Assembly: GCA_027422505.1 (NCBI GenBank)
Contig: JAPQWV010000418.1
Span: 482,001-546,000, forward strand
DNA: 64,000 bases
DNA from: Craterostigma plantagineum
Lineage: Eukaryota; Streptophyta; Magnoliopsida; Lamiales; Linderniaceae
Direction: 5' to 3'
The translations under genes were made by a program, and so were the position numbers. Shown here piece after piece: positions 1-10,384 of this stretch. Every line of letters begins with the position of its first letter. Positions within the stretch are counted from its first letter, which is position 1. The notes beneath the pieces are model-generated. The model was not told where the DNA came from. It worked only from the letters and a program-made list of their open reading frames with translations, and did not search any database.

Positions 1-444
1 GTGGTTGTGTTCGTTATCGTGGTTGTGATTTCGCGTGATGGTGCACATTATGAAGCCCGGGGCCCGTGGTGAGGTGGTGAGTGTATCCCGATTGTGATGA
101 GTGATAGTGAGTGGCATTGCATTGGTGAGAATTGGGGGTGAGTGAACGGGAGCAAGTCACACGTGGATGCATTATTTCACCTACTGGGTAATAGCTCAGT
201 GTTTGCGTGTTGTAGGTAGTCGACGATCGAGGCTGACTATCGGAGCTTCCATGGGCTTTTGAGGGCGGGGCTGCACATGGATGACGACCTGTGGGCGAGT
301 GATAGGGTTTTTGGGCTAAGGCCCGCTTGTATTAACATTTTATATGAACAAATATTTTTTTGTAAATTGGGTTCTCCGCGGCTTTCGCTGCCAAACCCGA
401 CGCGATTTATCGCTAATCAGCGATTAGAGACTGGGGTCGCCACA
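1..444 (+). repeat. 5' LTR-A, 3' portion only
   Basis: This segment aligns with the end of the 3' LTR (about 4303-5143) with scattered substitutions and ends in the same GGGTCGCCACA. It lacks 404 bases that are present in the other copy at 4623-5026. It contains the block GAGGGCGGGGCTGCACATGG at about 263, followed by a GATGACGACCTGTG block; both recur in LTR-B and LTR-C. The start lies before the window. Confidence 0.85.
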
Positions 445-445
445 G

Positions 446-463
446 TTGGTATAAGAGCTTAGG
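446..463 (+). promoter_or_regulatory. Primer-binding site of TR-GAG element
   Basis: TTGGTATAAGAGCTTAGG begins two bases after the LTR end. It resembles the TGGTATCAGAGC sequence that pairs with initiator Met tRNA in most plant LTR elements, with C replaced by A in the middle. Position and sequence fit minus-strand priming; the mismatch suggests decay. Confidence 0.75.
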
Positions 464-621
464 ATATAGATTCTGTAGACTATCCATGTACGGCCGTTCA
501 AAAGCATGGAAGCCCAGCCTCGTCTGTAAGTGTTTATGTCTCTGTGATAATTCTTATGTGCTAATGTGAAACTTTGATTATAGTAAGTAGGATAAAATGG
601 TATGAACTAGGAGTGAGTTTA

Positions 622-1746
622 ATGGCGAATCAAGCCGTCACAGTGAGGAACGGGAATCCAATCCTGACGGGCAGAACTCAAACCGTACAATTTCCCAACT
701 TGATGATCTTATTCGGTTCCAATCCGAACAAATTAATGCCTTGATCCGTAACCGGAATTCGTCGGAGCGACATATGTCGCCCCAGATCGACAGTTGAAAC
801 CATCAGGCATAGGTTTCGTAAACTCAATCCACCTATTTTCGAAGACACTGTGGATCCAATTGCAACGGGTGAGTGGCTTAGAACCATTGAATCCATGTTC
901 CAATATAGCCGAACTCCCGAAGAGGATAAAGTTCTATGTGCTGCTTTTCAACTCCGGGGAAATGCCGGATACTGGTGGGACACCATCACAGTGATGGAAG
1001 ATCCGAGCACAATGACCTGGGAGCGCTTTAAAGAGCTCTTCGAGGAAAAGTATTTTAGCATTTCTGCCCGTGACACTGGAGGAATTCATCAATCTACGTC
1101 AGGGCGGGATGTCTGTTGCGGAGTACATCCGCAAATTTGAGCAACTTTCTCGCTTTGTTCCCCAGGTCGTAGCGACAGACAATATAAAGTGGGACATTTT
1201 CTAATCGGCCTGAAGTCTGAACTGTACCGAGATGTCGCGGTGATGAGATCTCCAGATATGACCTATGCTAAGGCTGCCGAACGAGCCTTGATGGCCGAAG
1301 AAGCCGAGGCGAGGCTGTCTAAAGGTCGAGAAGCAAAGAGAAAGATGGAGCAGGGACAATACGGTCGCGAAGGAAATGAAAAGAAACAATTGGTCATCCA
1401 TGCTCCTAATCAGCCAAACCGCGGGAGGCCAAATGAACCCTGATGGGAACGAAGGCCAAATGCGAGACCTAACAATGCTCTGGCCAAACAACCGATGCCG
1501 ACTTGCCAACTGTGTGGACGTCAACATGTCGGCGTCTGTTTTGGTCCTGATCCTAATATCAAGTGCTTCAACTGTGGAAAGGCGGGCCATATCTCGCGAT
1601 TTTGTCGTGAGAACCCGCCGGTTAATCCGACCCCTGCACAGAATCAACAACCTGTGCAGAACCAACCTCCAAGGGTACCTGCTAGGGTATTCACCCTCGC
1701 TGCTGAAGAAGATGAAGAACAACCTATGGTAGAACCGAATACGTAA
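622..1746 (+). pseudogene. gag: Gypsy gag remnant with capsid region and two zinc knuckles
   Basis: Gag packages the element RNA into cytoplasmic particles. A likely start is ATG 622 (MANQAV), but that frame stops at about 734. The capsid-type (Retrotrans_gag) region is open from 850, with GYWWDT and WERFKELFEEKYF. The frame shifts at about 1076 (LEEFINLRQGGMSVAEYIR) and again at about 1189 (GLKSELYRDV). The last part, 1495-1746, has CQLCGRQHVGVC and CFNCGKAGHISRFC, two zinc knuckles in the usual chromovirus order. The protein ends at a stop at 1744-1746 with no protease or RT after it. An antisense open frame at 1201-1722 is a shadow. Lineage beyond gypsy is inferred. Confidence 0.8.
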
Positions 1747-2051
1747 GATAGGATACCCTCATTTTGTGAACTTATGAACTTAGGAGCGGTAATATTTTGT
1801 ACTGTAAGATAAGATAATATAAATATTTTGTCTATTGGTTATTAAATTAAGTAACGGGAAAAACCTGAAAATCATAGAATAATGATTACAAATAAGAATT
1901 ACAGGAAGGGTAGTGATCATTGCTTTTCCCCCAATACAAGAATTGGGACAACAAATATATCCAAACCACTGTAAGAATAAAAGAAATCGATACCCCGAGT
2001 TATTCCAATCGGCGTAATTTCGGGGACGAAATTCTTTTAAGGGGGAGAGGA
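1747..2051 (+). other. 3' untranslated region and polypurine tract
   Basis: No coding capacity. It ends in a purine run (AAGGGGGAGAGGA, about 2038-2051) directly before the LTR start TGTAATACC at 2052, the expected plus-strand primer. The preceding GGGGACGAAATTCTTTT is also typical of this gypsy group. The coding part joins this tract without any pol. Confidence 0.75.
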
Positions 2052-5000
2052 TGTAATACCCGCAAATTTTAAAGCGGGATTACGATAGGAAATTTCAAGA
2101 TAATCAGCGAAGAAAATATTAGGAATAAAATTCCTAAGGAATAATATAGAACGAAAACTCAAATGAAACTAACATACTAAAATATTTTCGAAAAGTATTT
2201 GAACGAGCCTTATTTAATAATCGACCCAAGTAAATAAATTTTGGACTTGAATAAATGTATGGCCCAAATAAAGGATGAAACAATAAAGTCCCAAATGAGG
2301 AAGAGCCCAAATGTGAAATAAAGATTAATAATAGCATTGGTGGAAATAAGTTGGGCTAGGCTTAAAGTACTTAACCATTGAAATAAGGCCCAAAGCATTC
2401 AAAAAGATAAGGCTTAAGCACGTTACATAGGCTTGAGGGAAATTAGATTCACCAGCTTGTCATGTCATCCTCACTTTCGATGTGTTAGAGTGTATCCATA
2501 AGTCATTAGAGGAAATTATCATTTGAGAAAAGGAGAGAAGGAATGAACCAAAAACAAGAACTAATAGGAAAGAGTTTTCAACGAGTAAAGGTCATAAAGA
2601 AGTTGAAGTAAAATAGGTAAAGATCCTTGCCTTTATAACTCTCGTATTTTTCATATAAATATTTCCATGTTCATATAATTCCTTAACTTGAGGGATCAGA
2701 TGTTAGTTGTGAGAAGACCCAAGTATGTTAAGGTTTTTGAGCTTAATATGCTTTGCTTAATATATGCCTTCAAAATACACGTCTTTACGTTGTTACATGA
2801 TAATCATAGAAGAATTCGAAATTTACCATGTTTAGAAGTCTTCGAAGTTCAGCTTATGATCATAGGTGTTAAATAACGAGGTGTGAACTTTGATTATTCT
2901 CGATAAGTGGTATAAGTATTAAGAATTTAATGTTTTGCACCGTACTGTTTTCTGGATTCGGAATGATCGTCAAAGATGAACATGATAGAATACAAATGTC
3001 ATTTTTAGGGTTTTGAAGGAATCGGGCGATTCCACTTCATTTGAGTATCGACCGAATCATGATGATAGGTTTCGATCGATTATAAACTAGAATCGCCGAA
3101 TGGAATAGAATATTTATCTACTAGGAGAAATCGGGCGAATCAACCTTATGTGAGAGACTTTCACCGAGATTATATTGATTAATTTAGGATCGGGCGAAAC
3201 TAGCTTTCCCTGTATGATAAATCGGCAGATAGAGATGTCTTTATAAGTGTATAATCGGGGGCGATTCTTAGGTTGTATGTGCCTCAAATCGGGCGATTAT
3301 ATGAGGAGGAGAACTCGGCGAATTATGTCCATGCATGATATAATCGGCGAATGTGAGGCTTAATCAACCAAGAATCGGACGATTTGGAATCCAAGCAACA
3401 CTCGGCGACTTGAGGACGCGACAATCGGGCGATTTGGAGAGTCCAAACAAATCGGGCGATTTCATAGCCAAGCAATCGAGCGATTTTACTTATACTTTCA
3501 CCGAGACTTTATGTAAATTTGGATTGACCCGACTTTGACCAACATTTTAATAAATTTTCGGGCGAAACTTAATTCAGATATCGAGTAGGGTGTTGACTTA
3601 ACTTAGACTAGTATTAAAATATAATTATTTTATACAAGTACCTTATTAGTAAATATACTAATAATATTTATTCGCTCAGAGGTTCGACCTTTAGGGATTC
3701 TACTAGACTTCTTAATCGACTATAGCAGGAGGACAGGTAGGTGGAATTTCCATCTACAACGCGTAAACACTAATGTGATATTTATGTGCTTTTACGTGCT
3801 TCCATGAGTTATGTGTTTTACGTGTTCTACGTGCGTTTCATGTGGCATCACGTTCCATGTATTATCACGTAAATGTCTGCATGTGCATTACATATCATTT
3901 CACGGAGCCGTGGTGGAACAGCGGTACTGTATTGTACCCATTGAGCGTGTAGCCGATATTGGCTGTCGACTCGTAGAGGAGTCACATGAGTGTGGGCATC
4001 TGCTGTGCATCAGTGCCTGTGACGGTGAGCCATTGGCCCGTTGGACATTATGCGGCAGACTGCGGGCGACCTAGTAAGGAACGACTTAGGACATCCCCAA
4101 GTAGACTAGCTAGTGTAGGCCACGCTGTCGCGTACGGGAGGAGGCGACCTGGAGGGTGCGACCTGGGTACCCTTACGGGACCTGGTGTAGGCTACCAGCG
4201 TAGGCACCGCATTGGGCAGAAGAGGCGACCTGAGAGTGTGACCTAATACAGCTCAGGGAGGCTGCTCGGTGTAGGCCACTGCCGTAGTGTTGTGATCGTG
4301 TTGTGGTTGTGTTCGTAATCATGGTAGTGATTTCACGTGATGGTGCACAGTATCAAGCCCGGGGCTCGTGGTGAGGTGGTGAGTGTATCCCGATTGTGAT
4401 GAGTGATAGTGAGTGGCATTGCATTGGTGCGAATTGGGGGTGAGTGAACGTGAGCGAGTCACACGTGCATGCATTATTTCACCTACTGGGCAATAGCTCA
4501 GTGTTTGCGTGTTGTAGGTAGTCGACGAACGAGGCTAGCTATCGGAGCTTCCATGGGCTTTTGAGGGCGGGGCTGTACATGGATGACGACCTGTGGGCGA
4601 GTTGTTTTGGGCTAAGGCCCGCGCTTTTTTTTGGGCCGAAGTCAGACCTAGAAAGAGAAGCCCGAGCTTCGACCCTTCTTTCTACAGGTAGAGAAGAGGA
4701 CAAAAAGTCCCATGTCTTTCTTGGTTGGAGCTTTCTCTTTATGCTTTCTAGATCAAATCGTAAGTAGTGAGCCAGAAATTATATATTTAAATATAGTTGT
4801 GAGTTCGTTCCAGTTTTCATAGAGATTTTTTTTCTCACACAGCCGGAATTTACTAATTTCAATTGAAATTCTCTTTCTTCTTAGATTTAGGCGATTACTT
4901 GCAATTCGCGCATCTGTCGGTAGAGGTACTTTCGCGAACTTGCTTTATTGCCATATAGCAACAAAGGACTTGCAGGTTTGGAGAGAGATGGGACCAAAGT

Positions 5001-5143
5001 AATTAGAAAGGAAAAGATCCATTAAATTGTATTAACATTTTATATGAAGAATTTTTTTTGTAGAATGGGTTCTCTGCGGCTTTTCGCCGCCAAACCCGAC
5101 GCGATTTATCGCTAATCAGCGATTAGAGAGTGGGGTCGCCACA
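2052..5143 (+). repeat. 3' LTR-A (3,092 bp)
   Basis: Starts TGTAATACCC after the purine tract and ends GGGTCGCCACA, so it has TG...CA ends. An early AT-rich stretch is followed by a motif array (3021-3565). A block around 3725-3775 (AGCAGGAGGACAGGTAGGTG then CCATCTACAACGCGT) recurs in LTR-B and LTR-C, as does a block at 4560-4603. Open frames at 3811-4246 have no matching 5' LTR protein and are not counted. Sequence after 5143 is unrelated minus-strand copia gag. Confidence 0.85.
3021..3565. repeat. Dispersed ATCGGGCGATT motif array in LTR-A
   Basis: About 15 copies of AATCGGGCGATT or close variants (ATCGGCGAAT, ATCGGACGATT, CTCGGCGACTT) lie in about 540 bp, separated by unrelated spacers of about 15-70 bp. 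Exact TCGGGCGA occurs at about 3022, 3131, 3189, 3289, 3424, 3451 and 3558. Outer arms ATCG and CGAT are complementary, so each is an imperfect palindrome. Spacers do not align, so it is not a plain tandem repeat. Confidence 0.85.
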
Positions 5144-7025
5144 AGCAACGTGGATTCTCAAAGCCTAAACCATACTTGTAATCGTAGAATTCTATGTCCA
5201 TAGGTTGGTTTAAGAAGATCGTTTGTTCGCTTTGTCCCTCTTTACAAGAAGATCGTCTAATTTCTTAACTTTTGCGTATAGCTTTTTACGTTCTTATTTT
5301 CCGCTGTTAGTTTGGCGGCTTTACAGGCGTCGAGATCTTTCGTAAGTTCACGCACCTTTGCATTAGATCTATCTAATTGGGCTCTAGGTTGGTGAGCTTA
5401 GTTGTTGCATCTGTTATTCTACAATTGAGGCTGGCTTTCTCGTTGAGATTCCTAACCAAGCAATTATAGTTATTCTCAAGCCTGTCTTCTAATTCTTTTA
5501 CGATCGAATTATGCTTCTCTAAGGGAATATACTTAGAGTCGCTAATAATGGGGCTCTTAGATAATTTTTCTATTTCGATATTAGAGCTCCTAAGTTCCGC
5601 CTTGAGACTAGCTATCCTTTCCTGAGACTTAGTTAATTTTTTCTCTACCTCATTTACGCTTTTCTTTTCACGTTTCATGTTAGTGTATGCTAGTTGTTAT
5701 GATTCTGAGTTTTCTTCTAGGCAGGCCATGAGAGCTAGGTTCTCCTCTTCAGAGCTGGACGTATATCTTCGAGTCAGTGGTCTTGTTCTGCCATCAGAGC
5801 TACCCCAGCTTCTTTTTGCTTTGTGAGTTGAAGCTTCTTGGAGTAGTAATTGCATCTCTCTTCTTTGGGAGACTGCACTCTTTGGCATAGTGACCTGGTT
5901 TGCCGCAGTTAAATAACTTGTTCGGCTCTTTGCGTTCTTGACTTCGGAGGTCTCGGGCACACTTTGTTCTTTGAGCTTGAGGTTTGAAGTCGGTTGGCCG
6001 ATGATGAGTACTTCTTCTTGAAGTATTGCTTGCTCATCATTGTTCCAATTAGAGTTAACTGCTTTCCCAGCGCTTTCTTATTTGGCTCCACGCTTGAGTC
6101 TGATTCATCTTCCGACTCTGAAGGGGTAGGAGGCCTAACGATCTTCTCTTTCCTTGGCTTTGATACCCGCTTCTCTGAGACTAGGGCAACTGTGTCTTCT
6201 ATCAGCTAGCCCTTCTGCTCCTTTTGGATCACGCCACGTCTTCCTCGTGCTGTGCGAGATTGTCGAACATGGCATGGATATCCAACTCCTCAAGGTCTTT
6301 AATTTGTCTGATTTGAGGGGATATCTTTTTCCATTCAAAGGGCAGAGAGGATAGAAATCTAATGTTGGTGTCCATGTTTGTCTTGGTGATTTATATTTTT
6401 CTCATCTCATTCAGAAGTGTGAGGTATCTCTCATAGAGATCATCTAAACTCTCCTCAGGTTTTGCCCTGAAAGAGTCGTAAGCCGTGAGAATGCTTGCCT
6501 TCTTGGCCTTACTACTTCAGTTCGCTGCATCATCTTATGCAGTTCATCCCATATTCCCTTAGCCGTTGGAAGGCTGTCGATCTGTCGATAGTTGTCGTTT
6601 GGGATGCCCTGCATTAGAGTGTTCTTGGCTATTAGATCAGCCTTTGGTATCACTCTTTCCTCCTCTGTGTATTCCCTAGGCTCTTTGAGTCGCCTAGAGG
6701 CAGGAATTGAAAGATTTGCTGCGATCCCCGGGTACATACCCAGAACTGAGTTTGACCTTGCTCAAGTGACAAGAGAAGGTTGTCGGCCTGATACTTTAGC
6801 TCGATGAAATTCAGGAAGCGGCTTCACCAAACGGTGTATTCGCCTCTTTTAAGGATCTGAGGACGGTTATCATTTCCCAGAGTATAAGCATCCATGATTT
6901 TTGTAGTAGAGTTGATGAAGGATCTTCGTTAGTCGTTTTGATGGTTTGAACTGATGTGAAGTGCTTCAGGAGTAACAAATTAGTCAGTAGCGTATGAAAA
7001 GCAGTCGAGAAATATTTTCGATTCA
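5144..7025 (-). pseudogene. gag: E1: copia gag remnant, family E, minus strand
   Basis: Reading leftward, gag starts near 6894 (MDAYTLGND), followed by the copia gag-polypeptide (UBN2) region around 6740-6440 (TLMQGIPNDNYRQIDSLPTA, WDELHKMMQRTE). Next come a basic linker (6091-5990), a degenerate zinc knuckle near 5890 in which the first Cys codon reads Leu (LFNCGKPGHYAKEC), and a coiled-coil part at 5678-5373 rich in K, E and L. Several frameshifts and stops break it. It stops abruptly at 5144 where the gypsy LTR-A ends, so the gypsy element interrupted it. Homologous gag occurs at 28999-31592 and 40567-43110. Confidence 0.8.
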
Positions 7026-7702
7026 ATCTTTAAAGTTTGATCAAAAATAATTTTGTCGAAATCTTTCGATCGAGAAAAATTTCTCGATCAAAAAGATTTT
7101 CGCTAAGTAATGCTCGAAAAATTTTTTCTACCAAAGTCGCTTTTAGTAAAGACGACTTTAGTACTGACTTAGTATTCTGAATCGAGAAAAAATTTTCGCG
7201 CAGAGTTTTCGATCGAGAAGTTAAACTGATCGAGAGCCTAGTGAGAAAATTTGAAATAGCGCAAAATTATCACAGAATACAATCAACACTGATTCAAGCA
7301 AAAACAACGAATTAGTCAGTGAAATTGCAGGCGATTGCTTGAAATCAACTATAGTCAACGCACGAACATGCAATTAGACACGTCATGAAGCAAAATATCA
7401 AATTTTAGCAAAATCAGTACGTGTTCAAGTCGTTCTTCGCGCGAACAGTGACTTCACAGATTCAATCAATTCTACTAAATTGATGTTCTAAACGCTACCG
7501 ATTTAATCGTAAATTATTTCTAGCACTAAATCGACCATGTAAACATCAAAGTCAAGTCAAATAATCACAGAATTAAGCTATCAGATCGAAATTAATTTTC
7601 ACACCAAAACTGTTCTTCGCACGGAACAGTTTCAGAATTGAATTTCGATCCGATTCTAACAATTTTCGATTCAAAATAGAATGAATCTGCTTTGATATAA
7701 AT
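7026..7702 (-). other. E1 leader between LTR and gag
   Basis: Non-coding, AT-rich leader. On the minus strand the LTR end is followed by ATTTATATCAAAGCAG, a decayed primer-binding site. The part nearest gag (7030-7260) is dense in TCGATCGA-type motifs, as in the other E leaders. The stretch GATCAAACTTTAAAGATTGA near 7040 recurs at 27434, tying this leader to E2. Confidence 0.7.
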
Positions 7703-8066
7703 TGTTTGGTCCCCGATTATCAACTCCAAGACTAGACTTGAAATCTAAAGCAATCAATTAGAATTGTTAAGAACTAGATCTCGATCGAAAACATTCTTAG
7801 AGAGCTTCGAGAGAGATTTCGCTTGGTGAGAGAAAGCTTGGTGAGAGAAAGCTTTCCGAATCTCTCTCTCTAGAATATGATTTGTAAGTCTTTCGGATCA
7901 ATTGACTAAAATTCTTGTATGAAGCAAAATGTGTACAAATGTATTTATACCAAATGAACTTGGTATAAATAACAAACAAGTCCTAATCTAAGGACAAATA
8001 AAAATAATGCCCTAGTTACAAGGACAACTAATAAAATCGAAGCACAATTACAAATGGTATTCTACA
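7703..8066 (-). repeat. E-family LTR copy 1 (E1 5' LTR)
   Basis: A 364-bp LTR on the minus strand, starting TGTAGAATACCA and ending ACCAAACA. It aligns with copies at 17493-17844 and 39501-39850; all three diverge right upstream of TGTRGA, which fixes the start. An inverted repeat at 7946-7967 overlaps the TATA box (TATAAATA). Confidence 0.8.
7946..7967 (-). promoter_or_regulatory. TATA-overlapping inverted repeat in E LTR
   Basis: TATACCAA...TTGGTATA, followed by AATAC, puts a likely TATA box on one arm of a 22-bp inverted repeat. The same structure is in the LTRs at 17593-17614 and 39600-39621, and in a different sequence at 20824-20842. It should drive element transcription by RNA polymerase II, which is inferred from position. 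Confidence 0.55.
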
Positions 8067-8419
8067 AGAGGGTTTTAGGCACCCATTTGAAAATGGGTCG
8101 ACCTCTGTTATGCTTGTTAGTCCGAATAGACTCTCTACCTAGCCGAGACTAGTCGTTGTCAGCAGAAGAATTGATGTTTGGCTCAGATTTGTGGTTTCTA
8201 GGGATTGGATTTGGGTTTCATCAGTCTTAAGCTTTGGAACCCATTTTGTAATATTGGAGTATTCTTTGAGTTTCCCTTAAAAACCCGTTTTTGAGTCGTT
8301 TCATGTTTTGCAGGTTCCTTGGTAAAGTTTGTTTTCGATCGTTTCTTTTTCTTTGAAAGCGTGTGTATAGAAACGATCATGCTTGGAATTTTTTTTTTAA
8401 ATGTAAAGATGAGTTTTTC
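8067..8419. other. Unassigned sequence beside E1 LTR
   Basis: No recognisable protein, repeat or structure. The open frame at 8198-8380 on the minus strand has no family features. It ends where a minus-strand gag fragment begins, so it may be diverged retroelement DNA. Confidence 0.4.
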
Positions 8420-9500
8420 GATACATGAAAAAAAATAGACAATACAAAAGTTTTTTAAGGAAAATAATCTACAAGAAAAGGCTCTTTAAAATCACGGGTC
8501 TCCTTCAAAAGATCTTCCTTTCTCACCCAGACTTTTCCTTTCAATGGTTCTTTTGTGGGTCCTGTAAAATTCAAGTATTAGTACAACAAATCTTATCATG
8601 TGAAATCAATGTATATGCAATTGAGTGGTCTTAATTTTTCTCTAAGGTTGGAGATTTCCTCAAGAAGGCTTTCAACATCGAAGGACTTTCTCTCTCTCTT
8701 TAGAGAGTGGAGTGTAGACACTGATTTTCTTTATGCATTCAAGCATATACCCTGCTGCATACGTAGTCATCGGTTTCTCACTGGTTGATGCTTATGAGGT
8801 ATCTCATACGCTTGGACGAGGAATATCTGACTCAAATTCAGTTATTGCATGACATTTTCTTTCTTTATAGCTATCATTTAACTCTGTGTAATCAAATGAT
8901 AATTTGACTTTATTGCGTGTTTGTGTCTCATCCTTCAGATGGAGTCATATAGGCCTATAGTTGTCGAAAATTATCATACCCTGTTTAATCACGCAAGAGA
9001 TATACATCCTATAGTTGTCGAAATGGACTTTATTGCATAATCATACCCTGTTTAATGATAATTTAAGAATCCATCTTTCACTTTAAGTATGGAGTCATAT
9101 TCAGCTTTGCTTACCTCAACCATGTCTGAGTTGCTGGAGGTTTCCCTTTATGAGTCGCTTCCTAAAGCTTCAGCTCTGTCCTCCTCGTAATCCAGTCTGG
9201 CCATCAACGCCATGTTCTCTTCCTCGCTGTCGGAGGAGTCCTCAAGCCAATGAGCTTGTTCAGCCATTAAGACCACTCCCTCCTCCTTCTGCTCGGCCAA
9301 TTGAAGTTTTCTTCGATAATAATTGGAATCCTTTTTTCTTGGGAATTCTGCATCCTAAAAAATGTCCAGGCTTCCCACAGTTGAAGCGTTTTCCAGCTGG
9401 AGGGGCAATCACAGGATTAGTTTCTTCATCTTGAGTCTTTACTTTTGTATTAGAAGTTCTCTGTCGGTTGGATGAGGATCCAGGATTCTTATGGAAATTT
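8420..9500 (-). pseudogene. gag: Copia gag fragment (zinc knuckle and coiled coil), minus strand
   Basis: The minus strand near 9400-9340 encodes a broken zinc knuckle (FNCGKPGHFLGC) followed by PKKKG. A piece near 9200 (ALMARLD) and coiled-coil pieces near 9100 and 8700-8640 (EEISNLREKL) match the gag tail order of family E. Many stops separate them. It is not continuous with E1, whose LTR lies further left in the same orientation, so it is a different broken copy. Local duplications sit at 8938-9100. Confidence 0.55.
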
Positions 9501-9516
9501 TTCTTGTATATATGCA

Positions 9517-9666
9517 TGTACAAATATTATTAATAGTATGGGGTCAGATTATTTTATTTAAATAAGAAGGGAAAACAAGCTTATATATTATTATATATAT
9601 TTTTAATTTTCTTATATATATGTATGTACTAATATTATTAATAGTATGGGGTCAGATTATTTTTCT
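9517..9666. repeat. Direct duplication of about 110 bp
   Basis: AATATTATTAATAGTATGGG and the GTCAGATTATTTT that follows it occur at about 9521 and again at about 9631, each preceded by a TATATATG(C/T)ATGTAC stretch. The same GGGGTCAGATTATTTT (reverse strand) occurs once at about 48345-48362, so the duplication is local to this copy. Confidence 0.7.
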
Positions 9667-10384
9667 TTGATCACAGTCACGCCTTAACTTTCACAAGACA
9701 CGTGAAAAGATCAAATGCCGTCAAGTCATGCCATTAAACTATAGGCCTAAGTTCATATAATGGTCCATTTCGACAACTCTCACCAGGTTCGCTTTAGCGC
9801 TCAATTATTTAACTTGGGATTTTTATATGTATATCTCTCAAGTCAACACAAGCAATATTAAGTCAATTTACATGTGATCAAGCGTTGTTAATCATTTTAC
9901 CAAGTGAAAGGCTATCGTTTTGGAATCAAAGGGACTTTGAAGGATTTTAATTTGGCTCTGACTTAGAAGGGAAGGAAAATTTGACATCTTTATCTTCCAT
10001 TTCTCAGTCACTCTTCTTCGTCGGCATATTTCCTTCTTTCTTCTTTTGTCCTTTTCATCCTTTTTATTTTTTAGTATTTTTCTACACTTGCTTAAGCTGA
10101 AGCTCCACTTCTCTACGAGGTTGAAAGATTATCTAAGGCGAAGTTCTTCTTGTTGGTTCTTGGTTGATACCGTGCTCCTCTTCTCTTAATCCCTAGGGAG
10201 GTTTCAATGATTATCGATTTGGAGAAGTTCACAGTTGTGGAATTCGAAACCAAGACCGTGCTCCTCTTCTCATTTCCTGATAAGACCGGATTATCGTTGG
10301 AGAAGTTCACTTCGTGGTGCTCCTCTTTCCAGCCGTTCTGACGAGCATACGAGATTATCGAAGGAGAAGTTCACAGCAAGATCC
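9530..10384 (-). other. Family E post-pol region fragment, minus strand
   Basis: On the minus strand this matches 47610-48370: the four-unit tandem repeat (GTGAACTTCTCC...GATTATC...GAGAAGAGGAGC) at 10380-10085, then the stretch with TGTCGAAATGGACCAT and CCTTAACTTTCAC, then GGGGTCAGATT. No protein. Copia element B starts at 10385, so it was inserted here. Confidence 0.7.

Larger units (their letters stand above)
1..5143 (+). mobile_element. Gag-only gypsy LTR element (TR-GAG type), 5' end outside window
   Basis: The unit reads partial LTR, primer-binding site, gag, polypurine tract, full LTR. Bases 1-444 match about 4303-5143, and both copies end in GGGTCGCCACA. The internal part is only about 1.6 kb and has a capsid-like region and zinc knuckles but no protease, RT, RNase H or integrase. 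The LTR start TGTAATACCC and the purine tract just before it are typical of plant Ty3/gypsy chromoviruses of the Tekay/Del type; the lineage is my inference. Gag-only elements of this form are known in plants as TR-GAG and are mobilised by full elements. It is inserted in minus-strand copia DNA that continues from 5144. The target duplication cannot be checked because the left end is missing. Confidence 0.8.

Noticed and set aside
1201..1722. 173-codon minus-strand ORF
   Set aside because: It is antisense to the gag zinc-knuckle region, which has clear family motifs on the plus strand.
3811..4246. ORFs with Cys-rich residues in LTR-A
   Set aside because: They lie inside an LTR and the Cys pattern follows ACGTG/TGT-rich repeats; no start context or homology.
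8198..8419. Possible host exon near 8200-8400
   Set aside because: No open frame with gene-like composition, no recognisable protein and no convincing splice signals.
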